Origin: Bacteroidota bacterium
Lineage (GTDB): Bacteria; Bacteroidota; Bacteroidia; AKYH767-A; OLB10
Reading direction: 5' to 3'
Assembly (NCBI GenBank): GCA_016717325.1
Contig: JADKFV010000007.1
Coordinates: forward strand, 62,001 to 126,000
DNA length: 64,000 nucleotides
Of this stretch, positions 28,543 to 37,553 are shown one piece after another. The notes beneath the pieces were generated by a model. It saw nothing but the letters and a program-made list of their open reading frames with translations, ran no database searches and was not told the DNA's origin. The stretch's first letter is position 1; every line of letters begins with the position of its first letter. Made by a program: the position numbers and the translations under genes.

Positions 28543-30558
28543 TTATAGCGGGAAAGTATTTATCAATTTGAATGCCTCATCAGTATTTGTAGCAGGTGCA
28601 AAACACATTTCATTATCACAAATATATATTTCGGCATCGTCACTCATTGTTTTGTTTTCGAAATGCGCAGTGCTGTTTGGTTTATCATCTACTATGACAA
28701 TACAGTTATTCATAGAAAGTTTTTTTAATGGTGATGACTTTTCTTGTGCATTCCTTCCGTACACAACCACATCGTAATATCCATTGGTAATCCACAATTG
28801 CAAAATGCTCCAGTTAGAAAATGCAGGAGCGTAATGCTCCAGTTCGGATTGTACCTTGGCCAACATTTCTTTACTCAAAGCCACATATACATTATTACTA
28901 AAGTAACGGCCGAGCACAAATAAACATTTTGCAAAAACGGAATTCGATGCCGGTGTTACATTATCCTGTGTTTCGAATTTACGGGCAAATAACTTTTCGC
29001 TATGGTGGTGTGTAAAATAAAATAACCCTTGTTCGGCATCGAAAAAATGTTGCATGCTGTATTCCATTAACTCGCTTGCCCGGTCCATGTATGTTTTAGT
29101 GAATGTTGCATGGTACAGATAAATATATGCTTCAATCAGTGAGGCATAATCATCGGCAAAGGCATCAATATCTGCTTTGCCTTTTGTAAATGTATGCAAT
29201 AAATGTTCACTGCCATGTTGCAAAAAATTATCTTCGATGAATGCCATGCATTTTAATGCTGAATCTAAATATGCCTGATTACCTGTAACTATATACGCAG
29301 TTGCCAACGCTGAAACGGTCTGTGCATTGGTCGATAATAATTGTTTATCATCGAGACCGGGTTTTATTCTTTTGTTCCGTTCAAGCAATAATTTGCTTTT
29401 TATTGTTTCCAATAATTCAACATCACCTGCTTCGCATAGCAAATTATTGCGCATCAAAATATAATTGTCGTGTTCCCAATATCCGGTGTCGTTTATTTCA
29501 TAATATTTTGAAAGTGTTTCGAAATCGCTTTGTAAAATATCGCGAAGCTCCATTTCGGTCCATACATAATATTTACCTTCAACACCTTCGCTATCGGCAT
29601 CGAGTGCGGTGTAATATCCACCATTTGGCGCACAGAATTCCGTCTGTAAAAAAAGAATGGTTTCGTTTACAGCGTTTAAGTATTGAGCGTTGCCATAACA
29701 GGCATAAGCCTTGGCATACAGTTGAATAAGTTGGGCATTATCGTACAGCATTTTTTCGAAGTGTGGCACTTTCCAGTATAAGTCTGTTGAGTAACGGGCA
29801 AATCCGCCACCAAGTTGATCATAAATTCCTCCCTTATACATTTTGGTTAATGTAAGTTGTAAATGCGCATCACTCTTTTCATTTTTAAATGCCATTGCAT
29901 AAAAAAGCAAATACTCATAATTGTTGGGCATAGGAAATTTTGGTGCACGATGCGGGCCACCATTTTCATTGTCGAACTGTGCACTCCATTTTTCGAAACT
30001 AGTGTGCAATGTTTCTTTACTAAGTATACGGTCACTGTTAATGCGGACAATACCTTCGGTTTTATTTACACCATGTGTTAGTTCGGTGGCGTATTCTTCG
30101 CACTTCAAGGGTTCGCGCTTGAAATATTCTGCAAGTTGCAAAAGCACCTCTTTCCATTGATTTTTTTGAAAATAAGTACCGCCATACAATGGTCTGCCAT
30201 CCGGCAAACAAATACAATTGAGTGGCCATCCTCCGCGTCCTGTCATTAATTGCACCGCAGCCATGTATATATAATCCACATCGGGGCGCTCCTCCCTATC
30301 CACTTTTATGTTGATGAAATGTGTATTCATTATTTCGGCCACCTGTTCATCTTCGAAACTCTCATGTTCCATCACATGACACCAATGGCATGCGGAATAT
30401 CCAATGCTTACAAGTATTAGCTTGTTTGCCTTTTTTGCCTCGGCAATTGTAGCGTCATTCCATTGCCGCCACTGTACAGGGTTGTGGGCATGCTGCAATA
30501 AATATGGGCTTGTGGCCTTGGCCAGTTCGTTTGTAAATTTGTGTGTAGTAGCTGTCAT
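28543..30558 (-). CDS. DUF255 thioredoxin-domain protein (YyaL/SPATA20 family)
   Basis: A 671-residue protein of the widespread DUF255 family. An N-terminal thioredoxin-like domain (NPVQWRQWNDATIAEAKKAN, then SIGYSACHWCHVMEHESFED with a CxxC pair) is followed by an alpha/alpha-barrel resembling N-acylglucosamine epimerases or GH-like toroids (APKFPMPNNYEYLL, GGIYDQLGGGFARYSTD, FEKMLYDNAQLIQLYAKA, LDADSEGVEGKYYVWT). The family is near-universal, but its reaction is not established. The start at 30558 is the only good one. The gene stands alone, divergent from paaZ across a repeat-filled gap. Confidence 0.93.
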   Translation of the reverse strand: MTATTHKFTNELAKATSPYLLQHAHNPVQWRQWNDATIAEAKKANKLILVSIGYSACHWCHVMEHESFEDEQVAEIMNTHFINIKVDREERPDVDYIYMAAVQLMTGRGGWPLNCICLPDGRPLYGGTYFQKNQWKEVLLQLAEYFKREPLKCEEYATELTHGVNKTEGIVRINSDRILSKETLHTSFEKWSAQFDNENGGPHRAPKFPMPNNYEYLLFYAMAFKNEKSDAHLQLTLTKMYKGGIYDQLGGGFARYSTDLYWKVPHFEKMLYDNAQLIQLYAKAYACYGNAQYLNAVNETILFLQTEFCAPNGGYYTALDADSEGVEGKYYVWTEMELRDILQSDFETLSKYYEINDTGYWEHDNYILMRNNLLCEAGDVELLETIKSKLLLERNKRIKPGLDDKQLLSTNAQTVSALATAYIVTGNQAYLDSALKCMAFIEDNFLQHGSEHLLHTFTKGKADIDAFADDYASLIEAYIYLYHATFTKTYMDRASELMEYSMQHFFDAEQGLFYFTHHHSEKLFARKFETQDNVTPASNSVFAKCLFVLGRYFSNNVYVALSKEMLAKVQSELEHYAPAFSNWSILQLWITNGYYDVVVYGRNAQEKSSPLKKLSMNNCIVIVDDKPNSTAHFENKTMSDDAEIYICDNEMCFAPATNTDEAFKLINTFPL

Positions 30559-30986
30559 GCAACAAAGGTAATTATTGATGCGGTATAATTAAATGTACGC
30601 CATTTGCTTTTTCGATTTATATAGAACTATCTCTCCATCAATTTTTGTAATATTGCCAACGTCAATAATTCCTGTGAAAGAATATGTTGAAATTCGAAAA
30701 TTAAGAGTAGTAAAATTAAACGCAACAAAATTAGTAATTCCAAACAATACAGAGATTGCTTCTGCGAAATAGTGTGAAACGCAAGTTATAATGACGTTAG
30801 TGACCAACGACAAGAATTTGAAAATAACCAATATCTCAATAACAAAAAGCGAAGTAACAAATAACCAATGACCAACAGGGATTGCTTCGTACCTCGCAAT
30901 GACGAACTAAGAACATGGCTCATTGCAAACGAAACTAAGAACTAAGAACTATAAACTAAAAACACAGAACTAAAAACAAAAAAGAA
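30559..30986. other. Repeat-rich intergenic region upstream of paaZ
   Basis: The gap between the divergent DUF255 and paaZ genes holds several repeats. There is a degenerate 'GATTGCTTCTGCG..AATGACGTTAG' fragment (about 30745-30800), a low-complexity AATAACCAAT-type array (about 30821-30879), a clean GGATTGCTTCG..CGCAATGACG half-element (30880-30904) and a heptad array (30935-30983). The open frame at 30589-30831 on the minus strand shows no family resemblance and is not called. Confidence 0.6.
30935..30983 (+). repeat. Seven-unit heptad array directly 5' of paaZ
   Basis: Seven 7-bp units (CTAAGAA twice, CTATAAA, CTAAAAA, CACAGAA, CTAAAAA, CAAAAAA) end 3 nt before the paaZ ATG. The stretch 30953-30978 is identical over 26 nt to 5824-5849 upstream of sufC. 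The partner array after paaZ (33026-33067) is its reverse-complement type. Confidence 0.9.
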
Positions 30987-33025
30987 ATGAACTTAAAAAA
31001 CTACGCCTGCGGTGAGTGGGTAACATCAACAGAAAAAACACAAACATTATACAACGCCATCAACGGTGACGAAGTGGCTGTGGCAAGTAGTGCAGGCCTC
31101 GACTTTGCACTGATGTGCAATTATGCGCGAACCGTTGGTGGGCCGGCATTGCGGAAGATGACTTTTTTTGAGCGCGGATTGATGCTGAAAAAATTAGCGC
31201 TTTATTTAAATGAACGCAAAGAAGATTTTTATAAAGTAAGTTGGGCCACCGGTGCCACACGTGCCGATAGTTGGGTTGATATAGAAGGAGGGTTTGGCAA
31301 CCTGTTTACTTATGCAAGTTTGCGCAGGCAATTTGGCAACGAAACATTTTGCCTCGAAGGCGATGTTGCAAAACTCAGCAAGAACAATACTTTTATAGGC
31401 CATCATATATGTGTGCCAAAAGAAGGTGTGGCAATACACATCAATGCATTCAACTTTCCGGTGTGGGGCATGCTCGAAAAAATTGCTGTTAATCTTTTTG
31501 CCGGTGTGCCTGCAATAGTAAAACCGGCAACCATTACCAGCTTTCTTACCGAAGCAGTGTTCAAAGAAATTATTGCCAGCGGCCTTGTGCCCGAAGGTGC
31601 ATTGCAATTAATATGCGGCAGTGCCAATGGCATTTTAGATCATGTTATTAATCAGGACATAGTAACATTTACCGGTAGTGCCAGCACCGGCATGATGCTA
31701 AAAAAACATCCCCGATTGTTAGAAGAATCGGTACCCTTTAATATGGAAGCCGATAGTTTAAATTGTTGTGTGCTTGGGTTGGATGCCGCACCGGGCACGC
31801 CCTACTTCGATATTTTTATAAAAGAAATACACCGCGAAATAGTTACCAAAGCCGGGCAAAAATGTACGGCAGTGCGCAGAGTGATGGTGCCCGAAAATTT
31901 TGTGGAAGATGTACAACTTGCACTCAGCAAGCGATTGCAAAGCACCACCATTGGCGACCCACAACTGGATGGTGTGCGTATGGGCGCACTTGCCGGCAAA
32001 GCACAACTAAAAGAAGTGACAGAAAAAATTGCAAAACTTGCCGTATCGCAACAAATAATTTACGATGGCCGCGATGCCATGCAACTTACAGGTGGCGATA
32101 AAAATAAAGGTGCGTTTATAGCCCCCGTTATATTTTTAAATGCCAATCCGTTTACAAATATCGACTGTCACAACATTGAAGCTTTTGGGCCTATAAGCAC
32201 CATTATGCCATACAAAACAATTGACGATGCCATACAACTTGCACGCATGGGCAAAGGCTCGTTGGTAAGCAGCATTATTACAAGCGATGCAAAAATTGCG
32301 CGCGCATATACCATAGGTGCTGCGTGCATGCACGGTCGTATTTTAATTTTGAATAATGATTGTGCCAAAGAAAGTACAGGGCATGGTTCGCCTATGCCGC
32401 ATCTTGTTCATGGTGGCCCCGGACGTGCCGGAGGAGGCGAAGAGATGGGCGGCAAGCGTGGTGTGTTCCACTACTTACAGCGCACTGCCATACAAGGCTC
32501 TCCTACAATGCTTACACAAGTTACCAATACATACATGCAGGGGCAAAATATATTTTGAAGGATGTACATCCATTCCGCAAACATTTTGAAGAACTCGAAA
32601 TTGGTGAAACATGGATTACTGCCAAGCATACAGTTACCGAAACCGACATAACAAATTTTGCTAACGTGAGTGGCGATAATTTTTATGCACACATGGATGC
32701 CACATCACTTGAAGGAACAATTTTTACCGGCCGTGTAGCACATGGATATTTTATTTTAAGTAAAGCCGCAGGACTTTTTGTAGAGCCGCGCAAAGGCCCC
32801 GTACTTTTAAATTATGGCTTGGAAGAATGCCGATTTGTAAAACCCGTTTACCCCGGCACCACTATTGGTGTGCGCTTTACCTGCAAAGAAAAAATAGACC
32901 AGGAAAAAAAATCGGATGACGATATTCCAAACGGCATAGTAAAATGGCTGGTGGATATTTATGATGATACAGAGGAGACTGTGGCGGTGGCAACTATTTT
33001 GACGATGGTGAAGAAGAAGGGGTGA
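30987..33025 (+). CDS. paaZ: PaaZ: oxepin-CoA hydrolase / semialdehyde dehydrogenase (one frameshift)
   Basis: Bifunctional enzyme of aerobic phenylacetate catabolism. The C-terminal MaoC-type hydratase opens the oxepin-CoA ring and the N-terminal aldehyde dehydrogenase oxidises the resulting semialdehyde. The ALDH domain (residues 1 to about 520) shows FTGSASTG and the catalytic Cys in AGQKCTAVRR. The hot-dog domain shows HPFRKHFEELEIG, NFANVSGDNFYAHMD and GRVAHGYFILSKA. A G run at about 32537-32540 is one base short. It splits the frame at 32558, and the rest continues to the TGA at 33023. Adding one base gives exactly 680 codons, the normal PaaZ size. No other paa genes adjoin except a distant thiolase at 35312-36520. 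Confidence 0.9.
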
Positions 33026-33067
33026 GTTTAGAGTTGAGAGTTTTAAGTTTGGAGTTTCAAGTTTTGG
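33026..33067 (+). repeat. Six-unit heptad array immediately after the paaZ stop
   Basis: Six 7-bp units (GTTTAGA, GTTGAGA, GTTTTAA, GTTTGGA, GTTTCAA, GTTTTGG) begin at the first base after the paaZ TGA. They are of the same class as the arrays after sufA and sufB. The rest of the gap to the antitoxin gene (33068-33374) is AT-rich and shows no gene. Confidence 0.85.
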
Positions 33068-33374
33068 AAATAGATTGCTGTAAGAATTTTCGAGAGGTCA
33101 TTCAGGTTAATTTTGCAACTAATTCATTTCACATTACAATTTGTAAAAATAAAAGCATGAAGACTCCATGTACCATTGATATAAAAGTGTTTTATTCTTT
33201 CTGGAAAAAATATTAACTATTATTGAAAAATTAATCATCATAACCTACGAACAATATTGATTTTAGTGTTGACAAAACTCTTGCTCATAGTAAAAGTTGA
33301 TTAAGCAATGGAATTGGATACAGGAAAATATAAATTATTTTGTTTAAAATTGTACTCAACCAAAAAACAAAACA

Positions 33375-33617
33375 ATGAATGCATTAGATACTTTACGAAA
33401 TGATTTGATTGAAAGAATTTTGACCATAAATAGTAAATCGTATTTATCGGCCTTGAGTAAAATTTTGGAAAATAGCGAACTTAATTCTAAAACGATATCG
33501 TTAACCGAAGAACAAAAACTTATGTTAGAACTAAGTGATGCTGACATTAAAAACAAAAAAACGATTTCACAAGCGGAGTTAAATAAAGCTGATTTGAAAT
33601 GGCTCAAGGAATTGTAA
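33375..33617 (+). CDS. Antitoxin of a ParE/RelE-type toxin-antitoxin pair
   Basis: An 80-residue, charged, helical protein (MNALDTLRNDLIERILTINS, then LTEEQKLMLELSDADIKNKK and a C-terminal SQAELNKADLKWLKEL). This pattern is familiar from small Bacteroidota antitoxins placed just upstream of ParE-like toxins. No DNA-binding fold can be assigned with certainty. Its end overlaps the toxin start by 19 nt, which implies coupled translation. As in other type II modules it should bind and neutralise the toxin and repress the operon; this is inference from position. The two-gene unit is flanked by noncoding DNA, which fits a mobile addiction module. Confidence 0.78.
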   Translation: MNALDTLRNDLIERILTINSKSYLSALSKILENSELNSKTISLTEEQKLMLELSDADIKNKKTISQAELNKADLKWLKEL

Positions 33618-33911
33618 TGGACTGATACTGCCGCCAAGCAAAGAAGGTCTATTTTGCAATATTGGACGGTAAGAAATAAATCTACGGAGTATGCTGAAAA
33701 ACTAATAACACAGAGCGAGGAAAAGATAAAAATGATTTCACTCGCACCAGAATCATACAAAAAGGCTGATTACCCAAATACACATTTCGCAGTGATGGGT
33801 CATTTTAGTATTTATTTCCAATTTACTGATTCAATTATTTTCATTAAAGCATTTTGGGATAACAGGCAAGACCCAAAGAAGTTACTAAAACTCTTTAAAG
33901 AAAATCATTAA
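33599..33911 (+). CDS. ParE/RelE-superfamily toxin (one frameshift near the 5' end)
   Basis: Small basic toxin of the ParE/RelE fold. From the ATG at 33599, which overlaps the antitoxin, the frame reads MAQGIV and then meets an extra A at about 33614-33618. Removing it continues as WTDTAAKQRRSILQYWTVRN, the standard ParE-like N-terminus, then SEEKIKMISLAPESYKKADY and FTDSIIFIKAFWDNRQDPKK to the stop at 33911. The repaired length is 103 residues, typical of the family. If annotated by the intact frame alone it would start at TTG 33654 and lack its first helix. The target (gyrase or ribosome-bound mRNA) cannot be decided. Confidence 0.8.
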
Positions 33912-34341
33912 CTATAAAAAGAAAGAAGGAACAAGCCGGCTTTGAAGAGTTTACATTGACTGTTCTTGAATTGTTCTGAAAGTTTTTTTTGCAAAGCATT
34001 CATTGCCGTTTACATTTAGCCAACGGGTTTTTGGAAGTTGTATGAGTGATTTGATTATTCATGAGCTGTGAATGTTTGGCTTATTTTTTTACCTCCAATA
34101 CATTTCACACTTACATTTTCAGAATTATAAATTAAAATCAATGCATTAAGCATTATCAAAAATGCTGCGCTAAGAATTATAAAAGACACTTTTTATTTGG
34201 TGGAATAAGCTAGCGCTTATAGTAGTATGCAATATGACGAGCGGATTACAACAAAAACAAAAAAGCCTGATATTGAAATTTTATATTTCAACATCAGGCA
34301 ACTTAAATTTCGAAAAATGTTTTCCGAAACTAATAAATTTC
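33912..34341. other. Intergenic region between toxin and bacilliredoxin
   Basis: 430 bp of AT-rich DNA between convergent genes. It holds the terminator at 34265-34299. Otherwise I see nothing; two small open frames at 34227-34452 overlap the hairpin and are not credible. Confidence 0.5.
34265..34299 (-). terminator. Terminator of the bacilliredoxin gene
   Basis: Fifteen-bp arms GCCTGATATTGAAAT and ATTTCAACATCAGGC with a single mismatch and a 5-nt loop. On the minus strand the stem is followed by TTTTTTG. It lies 42 nt past the stop codon of the 34342-34761 gene. Confidence 0.85.
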
Positions 34342-34761
34342 TTAGCAGTATTCTTCGAAAGCCATTTGCAGGTTTTCGGCAATCATTTCGGCACTACGGC
34401 CTTCAATGTGGTGGCGCTCAATAAAGTGTGCAAGTTTACCATCTTTAAATAATGCAATGCAAGGTGATGATGGTGGATAAGGTGCAGTGTACTTGCGGGC
34501 TTGTGCTGTTGCTTCGGTATCTTGCCCTGCAAAAACTGTAACAAGTGACGATGGTTTTTTTGCGCTGTTGTTGAGTGCTAATTTTACACCCGGGCGCGCA
34601 GCACCTGCTGCACAACCGCATACGCTGTTTATTACCAGCAACATTGTTCCTTCTGATGATGGTATGGTGCTATCAACCTGATCGGCTGAAGTAAGTTCAG
34701 CAAAGCCTGCTGATGTAAGTTCGGCACGGAATGGTGCTACTAATTGTTCCGGATATGGCAT
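34342..34761 (-). CDS. BrxA/BrxB-family bacilliredoxin (YphP-like)
   Basis: A 139-residue thioredoxin-fold protein of the YphP/BrxA family, which removes bacillithiol from S-thiolated proteins. The redox motif CGC is present in VINSVCGCAAGAARPG. The family regions FVAGQDxEAT-like (TVFAGQDTEATAQARKY) and FIERHHIEGR are clear. In Bacteroidota it points to a bacillithiol-based thiol redox system, but no synthesis genes lie in the window. A strong promoter sits at 34795-34825 and a terminator follows, so it is a single-gene unit. Confidence 0.93.
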   Translation of the reverse strand: MPYPEQLVAPFRAELTSAGFAELTSADQVDSTIPSSEGTMLLVINSVCGCAAGAARPGVKLALNNSAKKPSSLVTVFAGQDTEATAQARKYTAPYPPSSPCIALFKDGKLAHFIERHHIEGRSAEMIAENLQMAFEEYC

Positions 34762-34794
34762 GTTATTTAATTTTTAAATTTTTATTTTATGGTG

Positions 34795-34825
34795 CAAACG
34801 TACGATTTTTAAGGTGATAATTCAA
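34795..34825 (-). promoter_or_regulatory. Promoter of the bacilliredoxin gene
   Basis: On the minus strand, TTG (34825-34823), a 20-nt spacer and TACGTTTG (34802-34795) give a full match to the Bacteroidota promoter consensus, 33 nt before the ATG. Confidence 0.8.
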
Positions 34826-34840
34826 TTAAGGCTGTTCGCT

Positions 34841-34916
34841 ATTTGGTTATTGAGTTATTTGTTATTGGGTTATTGAGTTATTTGATATTGGGTTATTGGT
34901 TATTGTGTTATTATTT
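34841..34916. repeat. TTATT-type array with alternating 7- and 8-bp steps
   Basis: TTATT-centred units (GGTTATT, GAGTTATT, TTGTTATT and similar) recur nine times with spacing alternating between 7 and 8 bp, giving a larger period of 23 bp (two adjacent copies). Reverse-complement relatives of the form AATAACTC occur at about 30821-30879 and 63910-64000. It lies just upstream of the bacilliredoxin promoter. Confidence 0.7.
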
Positions 34917-35311
34917 TTATTTAACAGATATCGAACACTCAACATAAATTATTTAATAAAACATACTCACGAATGCGGTATTACATTTTTTCGATTTTCA
35001 TTGTTAGTTGAAATACCCCCCTCAGAATTTTGTGGCAATAGATAAATGCCGTGAAAAGAGTTATTAATTATTTTGTAATTTAGTTTCGTAACTTCCGCGA
35101 TTATATTCATCACCATAAGTTCTAAGCAGCATCATTGCGAAAATATTTTTCAATGAAAAAAATTTTTTTTGACGATATGCCAAATCAATCGAGTTTTAGG
35201 AAAAACAATCAATTGTGTTTTTATATAATTCAATGATAAAGCTTTTTGTTTTACTCAACCGCAGCCTACTAACATTTCCTAAAACAAATATTTCGAAAAG
35301 TAAAAAATTAT

Positions 35312-36520
35312 TTACAGTACATTTTTTATAACAACAGCATAACCTTGCCCCACGCCTATACACATTGTTACCAGCGCGTATTGTTTATTTTGAATTTGCA
35401 ATTCGAGGGCTGCCGAAAGTAAAATGCGCGCACCACTCATTCCCAGCGGATGCCCGAGTGCAATGGCCCCACCATTTGGATTTATACGCTTATCGTTATC
35501 GGCCAACCCCCATGCACGTGTGCATGCCAATGCCTGTGCTGCAAAGGCTTCGTTTAGTTCTATGATATCAATATCGGCCCATGTAATGCCTGCTAAAGCA
35601 ATGGCTTTATTGGCTGCTTCAACCGGGCCAATGCCCATTATACGGGGTTCTACACCTACTACAGCTGCCGATATTATTTTTGCAATGGGTTTTAATCCAT
35701 TTTTATTTACCGCTTCTTTGCTTGCAATTAACAATGCCGCAGCACCGTCATTCATGCCCGAAGCATTGCCGGCAGTAACAGTTCCATCAGATTTAAATGC
35801 AGGTTTCAATTTCGTTAATCCTTCTAATGTTGTAGCAGGTTTTATAAATTCGTCTTTGTCTATTATCAATGCATCGGCTTTTTTTTGCGGAATAGTAACA
35901 GGTGTAATTTCTTTACTTAACCTGCCCGATTGTTGTGCTATTGTCGCCTTCTGTTGACTCCACAATGCAAACTCGTCCTGATGCTGTCGCGTAATATTAT
36001 CGCGTACTGCCAGGTTCTCAGCGGTTTCGCCCATGCCATCTGTGCCATACAATTGTTTCATTTGTGGATTGATAAATCGCCAGCCAAAAGTGCTATCGAA
36101 CATTTGTGCATCGCGGCCAAATGGTGCAGCCGATTTTGAAATTATCAATGGTGAACGGGTCATACTTTCTACACCACCAGCTATAACAAATTGTGCTTCG
36201 CCACAGGTAATCATACGTGCGGCAGTTGCAGCAGCACTCAAGCCTGAGGCACACAATCTATTTACGGTTTCGCCAGGCACGGTATAAGGCAAACCTGCAA
36301 GTAACAAAGCCATACGCGCTACATTGCGGTTGTCTTCGCCCGCCTGGTTGGCACAACCCATTACTACATCGTCAATACATTTTGCATCAACATTTGCATT
36401 ACGGTTCATTAGTTCTTTCAATACTATTGCCGCTAAATCATCGGGCCTTATTGCCGACAAACATCCGCCTAAATTTCCTATCGGGGTACGAATACCATCT
36501 ATCAAATATGCGTCTAACAT
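35312..36520 (-). CDS. Acetyl-CoA acyltransferase, PcaF/PaaJ-type thiolase
   Basis: Degradative thiolase of about 402 residues. Catalytic residues are the N-terminal Cys in VNRLCASGLSAA, His in GGAIALGHPLGMSGAR and the C-terminal Cys in LVTMCIGVGQG. The conserved NEAFAAQALA and GMNDGAAALL segments are present. The sequence DAYLIDGIRTPIGNLGGCLSAIRPDDLAA and the GWRFINPQMKQLYGTDGMGETAEN block resemble 3-oxoadipyl-CoA / 3-oxo-5,6-dehydrosuberyl-CoA thiolases. That fits with paaZ 2.3 kb away in the phenylacetate pathway. Specificity is inferred. The ATG at 36520 was chosen over 36550 because family alignment starts there. Confidence 0.88.
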   Translation of the reverse strand: MLDAYLIDGIRTPIGNLGGCLSAIRPDDLAAIVLKELMNRNANVDAKCIDDVVMGCANQAGEDNRNVARMALLLAGLPYTVPGETVNRLCASGLSAAATAARMITCGEAQFVIAGGVESMTRSPLIISKSAAPFGRDAQMFDSTFGWRFINPQMKQLYGTDGMGETAENLAVRDNITRQHQDEFALWSQQKATIAQQSGRLSKEITPVTIPQKKADALIIDKDEFIKPATTLEGLTKLKPAFKSDGTVTAGNASGMNDGAAALLIASKEAVNKNGLKPIAKIISAAVVGVEPRIMGIGPVEAANKAIALAGITWADIDIIELNEAFAAQALACTRAWGLADNDKRINPNGGAIALGHPLGMSGARILLSAALELQIQNKQYALVTMCIGVGQGYAVVIKNVL

Positions 36521-36612
36521 AATTTTATTTTTGCAACAAAGTAAGGTCATTTTTTTTTGTGGTCATAAAGCAAATTATGAAGCCTTACATTCTTTGGATT
36601 AAACTTTTATAA

Positions 36613-37542
36613 ATGGTACTTTCGCACCCGCATAAAAATCAAAAATTGAGCACGCATTCCTTGACTATAAATCAGTTTTCGTTGATACATAAACTTAAAG
36701 ATTACGGAGTATTAACCAAGTTTAAACTTTCGGGTCTTGTGGTTTTTTCTGCTGCCATGACTTATTTACTTGCCGATAATTTACCTATCCGCTGGGGTGG
36801 ATTTGTGCTCACAATTATTGGTGGCTGGCTGGTAACGGCATCGAGCAATGCATTTAATCAAATAATAGAACGCGACCTCGATAAGATGATGAACCGCACC
36901 ATGCACAGGCCATTGCCCACAGGCCGTATGCAAAAGCCCGAAGCCATCATGGTTGCACTTATCACCGGAATAGCGGGCGTATTAATTTTAAGTGTTTTTA
37001 TAAATTTACTTACAGGCATGTTAGCGGCATTTTCATTACTAAGTTATGTGTTGCTTTATACACCGCTAAAGCGCATAACGCCACTTTCGGTTTTTGTTGG
37101 AGCCATACCCGGTGCATTACCCGCAATGCTTGGATATACTGCTGCCACCAATCAATTGACATATGCTGCGTGGGTTGTGTTTTTTATTCAATTTTTTTGG
37201 CAGTTTCCACATTTTTGGGCCATTGCCTGGGTAATGGATGACGATTATAAAAAGGCCGGATTTATTATGTTACCAACTACGCATCGCGATAAAGGATCGG
37301 CCTTGCAAACTTTACTTTATGCATTGGCATTATTACCGGTTATTGTGTTGCCTTACATTTTCAATATGTCGGGAGTAGTGTCGCTGGTAATTATTGTGCT
37401 GCTTACTTTATGGTTTATAAGGCTGGCATTTCTTTTATACCAAACCTGTACAATTGAAGCTGCACGTAAACTTATGTTTGGCTCCTTTGTTTATTTACCG
37501 GTAACATTTATAGTTTTAGTTTTAGATAAATATTTGTTTTAA
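36613..37542 (+). CDS. cyoE: Protoheme IX farnesyltransferase (heme O synthase)
   Basis: UbiA-family membrane prenyltransferase that adds a farnesyl group to heme b, making heme O for terminal oxidases. The 309-residue length is typical. The first Asp-rich motif is NAFNQIIERDLDKMMNRTMH, followed by RPLPTGRM; the second polar loop is DDDYKKAGFIMLPTTHRDKG. About eight to nine membrane segments are visible. It is followed after 11 nt by an oxidase subunit III gene, so the pair is an operon for assembling a heme-copper oxidase. The remaining oxidase genes lie outside the window. Confidence 0.95.
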   Translation: MVLSHPHKNQKLSTHSLTINQFSLIHKLKDYGVLTKFKLSGLVVFSAAMTYLLADNLPIRWGGFVLTIIGGWLVTASSNAFNQIIERDLDKMMNRTMHRPLPTGRMQKPEAIMVALITGIAGVLILSVFINLLTGMLAAFSLLSYVLLYTPLKRITPLSVFVGAIPGALPAMLGYTAATNQLTYAAWVVFFIQFFWQFPHFWAIAWVMDDDYKKAGFIMLPTTHRDKGSALQTLLYALALLPVIVLPYIFNMSGVVSLVIIVLLTLWFIRLAFLLYQTCTIEAARKLMFGSFVYLPVTFIVLVLDKYLF

Positions 37543-37553
37543 AAATAGAAAAG

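Larger units (their letters stand above)
34762..35311. other. Intergenic region upstream of the bacilliredoxin gene
   Basis: 550 bp separate the bacilliredoxin gene from the thiolase gene. It contains the bacilliredoxin promoter and the TTATT array (34841-34916). From about 34920 to 35311 it is featureless AT-rich DNA in which I recognise no gene or RNA. Confidence 0.5.

Noticed and set aside
30589..30831. 80-residue minus-strand open frame upstream of paaZ
   Set aside because: It covers recognisable repeat sequence and shows no protein family features.
32530..32560. Programmed ribosomal frameshift in paaZ
   Set aside because: PaaZ is a single-frame fusion in other bacteria, and the same kind of one-base homopolymer error recurs in at least seven other genes here, so error is the simpler cause.
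33022..33216. 64-residue open frame after paaZ
   Set aside because: Its first part is the heptad array translated; no conserved protein features.
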